DNA of 9,163 nucleotides. Origin: Verrucomicrobiia bacterium (GTDB lineage Bacteria > Verrucomicrobiota > Verrucomicrobiia > Limisphaerales > DTLC01). The notes under the pieces were generated by a model that saw only the letters and a program-made list of their open reading frames with translations, did not search any database and was not told the origin of the DNA. Location of the stretch: positions 15,335 to 24,497 of the forward strand of contig JANWZY010000003.1 in assembly GCA_025061935.1 (NCBI GenBank), in the 5' to 3' direction. The position numbers and the translations under genes were made by a program. This document shows, one piece after another, positions 5,329 to 9,163 of the stretch; within the stretch, counting starts at the first letter, position 1; every line of letters starts with the position of its first letter.

Positions 5329-6156
5329 TTACCCCAGCCGCCACGGCGCGCGGTACTCGCGCCCGAGTAACTTTGTGGCCGTCGGATCGCCAATGATCTG
5401 TTGCTTTCCATGATCCCACCTGATTTTGCGCCCCAAGAGCATCGAGATAAGGCCCAAATGGCCGGGTATGGTCGAATTATGCGCGATCTCAACGGGTGTG
5501 ATGGTCGGGCTTCGCGATTTGACACTGTCGAGGAAGTTCCGGATGTGATCTGTCGAAATCGGCAGCTTGACCTTACGTAGCTCTTCTGGGAGCCGCTGCA
5601 TCTCGATCCACTCCGGGTTGGACGCCTCGAATCCGCCACGGTTGACCCAGACCCAGCCGTCTGTGCCGAGCCATTTAATACCTGATCGTATTTCCGGATG
5701 ACCACCCGCAATTACCATTGTGACATCGCCCGGGTACTTGAGATTGATCCAGTACTTGGTGCACGTGTTCCATACCGCGTCTGCTGGTGGGAACTCGCCC
5801 GTGCCCTCGACCTCGAGCGGGCCGGTGTCGTCGAAACCCAGGCCCCAGTGGGCGATGTCACAGTGGTGCCCGACCCAGTCCAGCAACTGTCCCCCACCGG
5901 TGTTGTAATGCCAGCGCCAGTTCCGGTGCAGACGCGCCTCGATGTAGGGCATCCACTGCGCGGGGCCGAGCCAGAAGTCGTAATCGAGCTCTGTGGGCGG
6001 CTCGGTCACGGACGTTTTATCGCCTGTCTTGGCGTAGTCTGTATGCCCGGCGCGGAGGCCCACTTCGACCCGAGTCACTTTGCCTATTAGCCCGTTCCTC
6101 ACTATTTCGGCGGCTTTGTGGAAATTGGCCACGGACCGCTGCCATGAACCGGTCTG
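5329..6156 (-). CDS. Gfo/Idh/MocA oxidoreductase, C-terminal part after an in-frame stop
   Basis: This is the second part of one NAD(P)-dependent sugar-type dehydrogenase gene, in the same frame as the part upstream. It resumes directly after a TAG at 6159-6157 with QTGSWQRSVANF, the conserved stretch that normally follows EKP in this family. The active-site motif is present as GGGQLLDWVGHHCDIAHW, the usual G-G-x-DxxxHxxDxxxW pattern with its catalytic His and Asp. The remainder is the substrate-binding alpha/beta domain, ending in a WDHGKQQIIGD-type tail. If translated alone, the first start would be GTG 6132 (MANFHKAAEIV), but that product lacks the whole nucleotide-binding fold and should be inactive. 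The stop codon is 36 bases before the UroD-fold gene. The joined protein would be about 456 aa from ATG 6699, normal for exported family members. Confidence 0.8.
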   Translation of the reverse strand, partial: QTGSWQRSVANFHKAAEIVRNGLIGKVTRVEVGLRAGHTDYAKTGDKTSVTEPPTELDYDFWLGPAQWMPYIEARLHRNWRWHYNTGGGQLLDWVGHHCDIAHWGLGFDDTGPLEVEGTGEFPPADAVWNTCTKYWINLKYPGDVTMVIAGGHPEIRSGIKWLGTDGWVWVNRGGFEASNPEWIEMQRLPEELRKVKLPISTDHIRNFLDSVKSRSPTITPVEIAHNSTIPGHLGLISMLLGRKIRWDHGKQQIIGDPTATKLLGREYRAPWRLG

Positions 6157-6699
6157 CTAAACCCTCCCATGCTGCTGGACTGCGCGCACAATTGCCCGCT
6201 GCTCGGAAATGGTGCGTGCGAGCGGCTTCTCGCCGTAGATGTCTTTGCCCTGGCGCGCCGCCTCGACCGCGATCAGCGCGTGCCAGTGGTCAGGCACCGA
6301 AATGACCACCACATCAATATCCCTGCGCGCGCACAATTCGCGGAAGTCATTGTAAGCTTTGCAGTCGGTATTGCCATAGTGTTCGTTCACGTGCTGGATA
6401 CCACGCTTCAAGTGTCGCTGGTCAACATCGCACACAGCAACGACCTGACACTCTGGCTGGCGGAGGAACCCATCCGTATTCACCTCACCATACCACCCGA
6501 ACCCGATAATGCCTACGGTAATCCGTTCGGAGGGTGCTGGTCGAACTTCTGTGCCAAGCACGCTCGCAGGCAAGATAGTGGGGGCTACAAGCGCCAATCC
6601 GGCGCGGCATAAAAATTTGCGGCGGCTCAGATCCTCTTGTCGGCGCGCAAGCGCGTTGGCGCTCATTGCTTTTTTTTTGGTGTTATTCTTTGAACTCAT
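6157..6699 (-). CDS. Gfo/Idh/MocA oxidoreductase, N-terminal part with Tat signal, ends at TAG
   Basis: This is the nucleotide-binding half of a periplasmic Gfo/Idh/MocA dehydrogenase. A twin-arginine leader is clear: LSRRKFLCRAGLALVAPTIL fits S-R-R-x-F-L plus a hydrophobic core. It is followed by the Rossmann fold opening ITVGIIGFGWYGEV (GxGxxG), the acidic end of strand two (VAVCDVD), and the family signature EKP in DIYGEKPLA. The frame stops at TAG 6159-6157 after QQHGRV, yet the next codons continue the family sequence in the same frame. This is therefore a nonsense codon, not a frameshift. The start is uncertain: ATG 6699, ATG 6666 and GTG 6732 are all possible and none has a good ribosome site. 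ATG 6666 would give a shorter Tat n-region. Alone, this half should not be functional. It is the first gene of a probable operon with the UroD-fold gene. Confidence 0.8.
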   Translation of the reverse strand: MSSKNNTKKKAMSANALARRQEDLSRRKFLCRAGLALVAPTILPASVLGTEVRPAPSERITVGIIGFGWYGEVNTDGFLRQPECQVVAVCDVDQRHLKRGIQHVNEHYGNTDCKAYNDFRELCARRDIDVVVISVPDHWHALIAVEAARQGKDIYGEKPLARTISEQRAIVRAVQQHGRV

Positions 6700-7134
6700 A
6701 GCACAGATCCGAGCGCGGTTCCGGGTGCTCACTCATTACCTTTCATGGGTTAGGTGCGCAAACACTGCTGCATTAACATGTAGTTTGGTGTCAAGCTTTT
6801 GTGCGCACTTGCTACGTTCCCTGTGCCAACTGGGCGACACACAGTGAAGGGCGGCAGTATTCGCCCCTGTTTGGTTGCCAACTTTATGTTGCGTGCACGC
6901 CAATGGGTTATGTGGTCTAGGTCGGGTGCGGACTTTCCCCAGGCTCAGAGTTTTGCTGCGCCTCAAACGGTTTGTGGGGCATGTTATTCGTCAGCGGAGT
7001 AATGGGTTTAGGCAGTTGCGTTGGTGAAGGTGCGTTCTATACGCTCAGCCCAGGTGGCTTTTGCACGGGCTGAGGAAGTCCGACCCCGGTACTATAGAGG
7101 ATGTTTTTTCGGATTTTGGTCAACTCGCTTGTTT
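6700..7134. other. Intergenic spacer upstream of the oxidoreductase gene
   Basis: This gap of about 435 bases holds no convincing gene. It should contain the promoter of the minus-strand oxidoreductase-UroD operon. Minus-strand TTGACA at 6794-6789 is a good -35 hexamer, but no well-placed -10 follows. A TTGACC at about 7124-7119 with TATAGT further on has an over-long spacer. A GGGCG/CGCCC hairpin lies near 6849-6866 and a stronger hairpin at 7044-7074. Open frames here are short and have no protein-like character. Confidence 0.35.
7044..7074 (-). terminator. Strong hairpin downstream of the delta-60 repeat gene
   Basis: CTCAGCCC (7044-7051) and GGGCTGAG (7067-7074) pair perfectly over eight bases, and GTG/CAC extend the stem inside after a two-base bulge. 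It lies about 60 bases past the stop of the minus-strand delta-60 gene, a reasonable place for transcript termination or 3'-end protection. No U-run follows on the minus strand, so it is not a textbook rho-independent terminator. Confidence 0.35.
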
Positions 7135-9163
7135 TTACTCGCCGATAAGTCTGAAGAAACGGTTCGTCAGAATTGGCAGTGTCAGGATGTAATTTGTTTC
7201 CAACACGTGTGGTGTGCCGGGTGCACGTGTCCACAGCGTGTTAGTTCCTTGAATTTTGGCTGTTTCGATAACAGATAGGGGACCCAGATTAGTGGGCCAT
7301 TTTAGAACAACCATATTTGTTGGGGTAAGCTCTATACCGAGTTTAATGGGACCGATCGGGTGGAACACACCGAAAAGTTTTGCCAAGTGACACGCCGGTG
7401 TCCCATTGGCTAAGTGGAAATCGCCGCCTACCAGGATCCTGTTGTTGCTTCCAACGCCGATACTGTAAATGTAACCCCCACGGGTGTCCAGCCATCGGAA
7501 TCCTGCAAGCTGTTGACCGAATGAGGAGTCGAGCGAACCGTTTGGCTGGAGTCGCCCGAGCGAGCACCGCGGTGTGCCGTTCAGTTTGTTGAAAATTCCA
7601 CCAACTAGTATTTTGCCGTCGGGCTGGACTTCTATGGCCAAAACCGTGCCCGGGTTCATATCGGAATACGCACCACTTGCCTCGAAACTTACATCCAGTT
7701 CGCCATTTGGTAGCAGACGAGCAATCCCGGCTACTTGCCTGTCGTGTACCTGACTAAAACTGCCGCCAATGAGTATCTTGTCGTCCTGCTGGACTGCGAT
7801 GGCTGTAATTCCATCCCACTCCGGAAAGATTGGTACAACGTTGAAATCCGGGGCTAAGGTTCCGTCCAGCCTTAAGCATGCCAAGTTAGTCCTGGGTATT
7901 CCGTTTACGCTACTGAAGTAGCCCCCGACTATGATTCGTCCCCTAGACTGATACGCCAGGCTTGTAATCCATTCCCACTTTTCGCCCACCGATGGGGTAA
8001 AGGACTGGTCTAACGTGCCGTCGGGATTTAGCCGAGCGAGGTTCCGCCTTCCAACCCCGTGAACTTTGGCGAATTGGCCACCAATAAGTATCTTGCCATC
8101 TGGTTGGCGGAGGACTGTGTACACCCTGCCTGGGGCATTTTGGTCATTAACTACGCCGGACAAGCCGCTGGCAAAGTTTGTGTGTACCTTTCCATTCGTG
8201 AGGAGCTGAGCAATTCCTTGTAAATATCCCCCTGCACCATTTACTGCTTTGAAATACCCCCCGATTGTAATTATGCCAGTGGGTTCGAAAGCGACTGAAT
8301 ATACTTGCGGGGGTCCCCATCCTTCAGCGGGAAGCAATTCAGGGACAAAGTTCGTATCCACGGACCCGTCTGTATAGAACCGGGCTACCGCTCTCACTGG
8401 GAAGTCCTGAACTGTGTCGAACACCCCCGCTGCAAGTACTTTGCCGTCCGGCAGTTCAACAATTTTTCGGACGCCCGCAAATGTGGACGCAGCTAACCCC
8501 ACTCGCCCATGTTTGAACGAGGTATCCACTGTTCCGTTTCGCATGACTGCTGCGATTACGGGCCTATAGAACCCCGCAAGTGTGTGGAATGCGCCTGCTA
8601 CACAAAAGCGAGCCGAATCCATTGGAAGTATTTGTCGTACTGGGCCGTCCCAAATGTCGCATCTAAAAGACTCATCTACAGTGCCATCACGGTGCAATCG
8701 AGCCAAATTTTCGCGAGATTGGCCGTTGACTAGCTGAAATCTGCCCCCAATTAAAATCCCGTTATCTTCTACCAGGAGCGCGAATACGTACGCGTGCTGC
8801 AATTCACCTGAGGGCTTGCCTTCTATCTTGCAAACGAAGTTGGTATCGGTAGAGCCGTCGCTGTTTAGCACCGCCACGCACATGTTGTCAAATCCGTTTA
8901 CGCTGTCGAACCGACCGCCTATTAAAACCTTTTCTGGGCTGAATGGTGCAAGCGTGTAAACGCACGGGCTGACTCCTGTGCACAGCTTCATTCCGTTTCC
9001 GAAGTCCGGATCCACTGTGCCGTTGGACAGTAACTTGGCCACACAGTTTCGCTTTACCCCGTCGACTTTGGTAAACTTGCCGCCGATGAGCACTTTACCG
9101 CTGGACAAGGGCAGCGCTGCGAAAACAGGTGCGTTGGGACCACCATCAGGTGTGCCGAAGCCT
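7135..9163 (-). CDS. Delta-60 repeat protein, 5' end beyond the window
   Basis: This is a large secreted-type repeat protein built from delta-60 (beta-propeller-like) repeats of about 50-60 residues. Each carries a core like GKILIGGxFxxVNGxxRxxLARLxxDGTxDxxF. Eleven cores are visible, the best-kept being GKILIGGQFAKVHGVGRRN and GKILVGGIFNKLNGTPRCS. The fourth and fifth are the most degenerate (CVAGAFHTLAG, LAAGVFDTVQD). After the last repeat comes a tail of about 80 residues ending NRFFRLIGE; many verrucomicrobial surface proteins end in a similar FFRL tail. The frame stays open to base 9162, and the residues there (GFGTPDGGPNAPVFAALPLS) continue the repeat pattern. The TTG at 9108 is thus not the true start, and the N-terminus with any signal peptide lies outside. 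The role is probably extracellular binding or display; no enzymatic motif is seen. It shares strand with the oxidoreductase operon but is separated from it by more than 400 bases. Confidence 0.85.
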   Translation of the reverse strand, partial: GFGTPDGGPNAPVFAALPLSSGKVLIGGKFTKVDGVKRNCVAKLLSNGTVDPDFGNGMKLCTGVSPCVYTLAPFSPEKVLIGGRFDSVNGFDNMCVAVLNSDGSTDTNFVCKIEGKPSGELQHAYVFALLVEDNGILIGGRFQLVNGQSRENLARLHRDGTVDESFRCDIWDGPVRQILPMDSARFCVAGAFHTLAGFYRPVIAAVMRNGTVDTSFKHGRVGLAASTFAGVRKIVELPDGKVLAAGVFDTVQDFPVRAVARFYTDGSVDTNFVPELLPAEGWGPPQVYSVAFEPTGIITIGGYFKAVNGAGGYLQGIAQLLTNGKVHTNFASGLSGVVNDQNAPGRVYTVLRQPDGKILIGGQFAKVHGVGRRNLARLNPDGTLDQSFTPSVGEKWEWITSLAYQSRGRIIVGGYFSSVNGIPRTNLACLRLDGTLAPDFNVVPIFPEWDGITAIAVQQDDKILIGGSFSQVHDRQVAGIARLLPNGELDVSFEASGAYSDMNPGTVLAIEVQPDGKILVGGIFNKLNGTPRCSLGRLQPNGSLDSSFGQQLAGFRWLDTRGGYIYSIGVGSNNRILVGGDFHLANGTPACHLAKLFGVFHPIGPIKLGIELTPTNMVVLKWPTNLGPLSVIETAKIQGTNTLWTRAPGTPHVLETNYILTLPILTNRFFRLIGE

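Noticed and set aside
6157..6159. The TAG in the oxidoreductase gene as a pyrrolysine codon, prompted by the neighbouring methyltransferase-like genes.
   Set aside because: Pyrrolysine is known from methylamine methyltransferases, not Gfo/Idh/MocA enzymes. The position normally holds an aromatic residue, and no pyl genes are in the window.
6749..6755. GTTAGGT on the + strand fits the integron R' consensus.
   Set aside because: No partner R'' box or folded arms lie within 150 bases and no cassette gene is adjacent. A 7-base degenerate motif occurs by chance.
7067..7085. GGGCTGAGGAAGTCCGAC resembles the RNase P RNA core GAGGAAAGTCC.
   Set aside because: One A is missing, only about 60 bases remain before a protein gene, and none of the other conserved RNase P segments is present. 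It is part of the hairpin at 7044-7074.

Overview
The window looks like chromosomal DNA from a Verrucomicrobiota-type bacterium (Planctomycetota or a related PVC lineage is the alternative). The reasons are a Gfo/Idh/MocA oxidoreductase with a twin-arginine leader, two uroporphyrinogen-decarboxylase (UroD)-fold methyltransferase-like genes, a long delta-60 repeat protein, GTG and TTG starts without clear Shine-Dalgarno sites, and many short palindromic repeats. No rRNA, tRNA or CRISPR was seen. The lineage is an inference from gene content, not a search result.

Layout, left to right. Positions 128-1252 (-) hold a UroD-fold protein. Positions 1493-3051 (-) hold three small genes: a lipoprotein with a carboxypeptidase-regulatory-like domain, a small hypothetical gene that may be frameshifted, and a three-helix membrane protein. 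They are separated by two folded-site candidates with integron R-box motifs (2032-2126 and 2573-2709), and a perfect GTTAGGC box lies 13 bases before the first gene. Positions 3052-3267 are a palindrome-rich spacer. Positions 3268-3884 (+) are the decayed 5' part of an integron-type tyrosine recombinase (IntI). It has both N-terminal helical regions, but a repeat-bearing insert and a frame change separate them and the catalytic domain is absent. Positions 3885-4191 hold further palindromes and no gene. Positions 4192-5292 (-) are a second UroD-fold protein with a complete H-x-C...C zinc motif. Just upstream of it, 5329-6699 (-) is the Gfo/Idh/MocA gene, split by one in-frame TAG. After a 435-base spacer with hairpins, 7135-9163 (-) is a delta-60 repeat protein whose start lies beyond the window.

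The most notable reading is that 1493-3884 is a small, probably dead, sedentary chromosomal integron. A remnant integrase is transcribed away from an attI-like junction and at least two, probably three, cassettes point the opposite way, which is the canonical integron geometry. It sits between two UroD-fold genes that share strand with the oxidoreductase, so it may have landed in, or next to, a former oxidoreductase-methyltransferase operon. The oxidoreductase and adjacent UroD gene are 36 bases apart and probably co-transcribed, pointing to catabolism of a methylated or sugar-like compound, with the substrate unknown.
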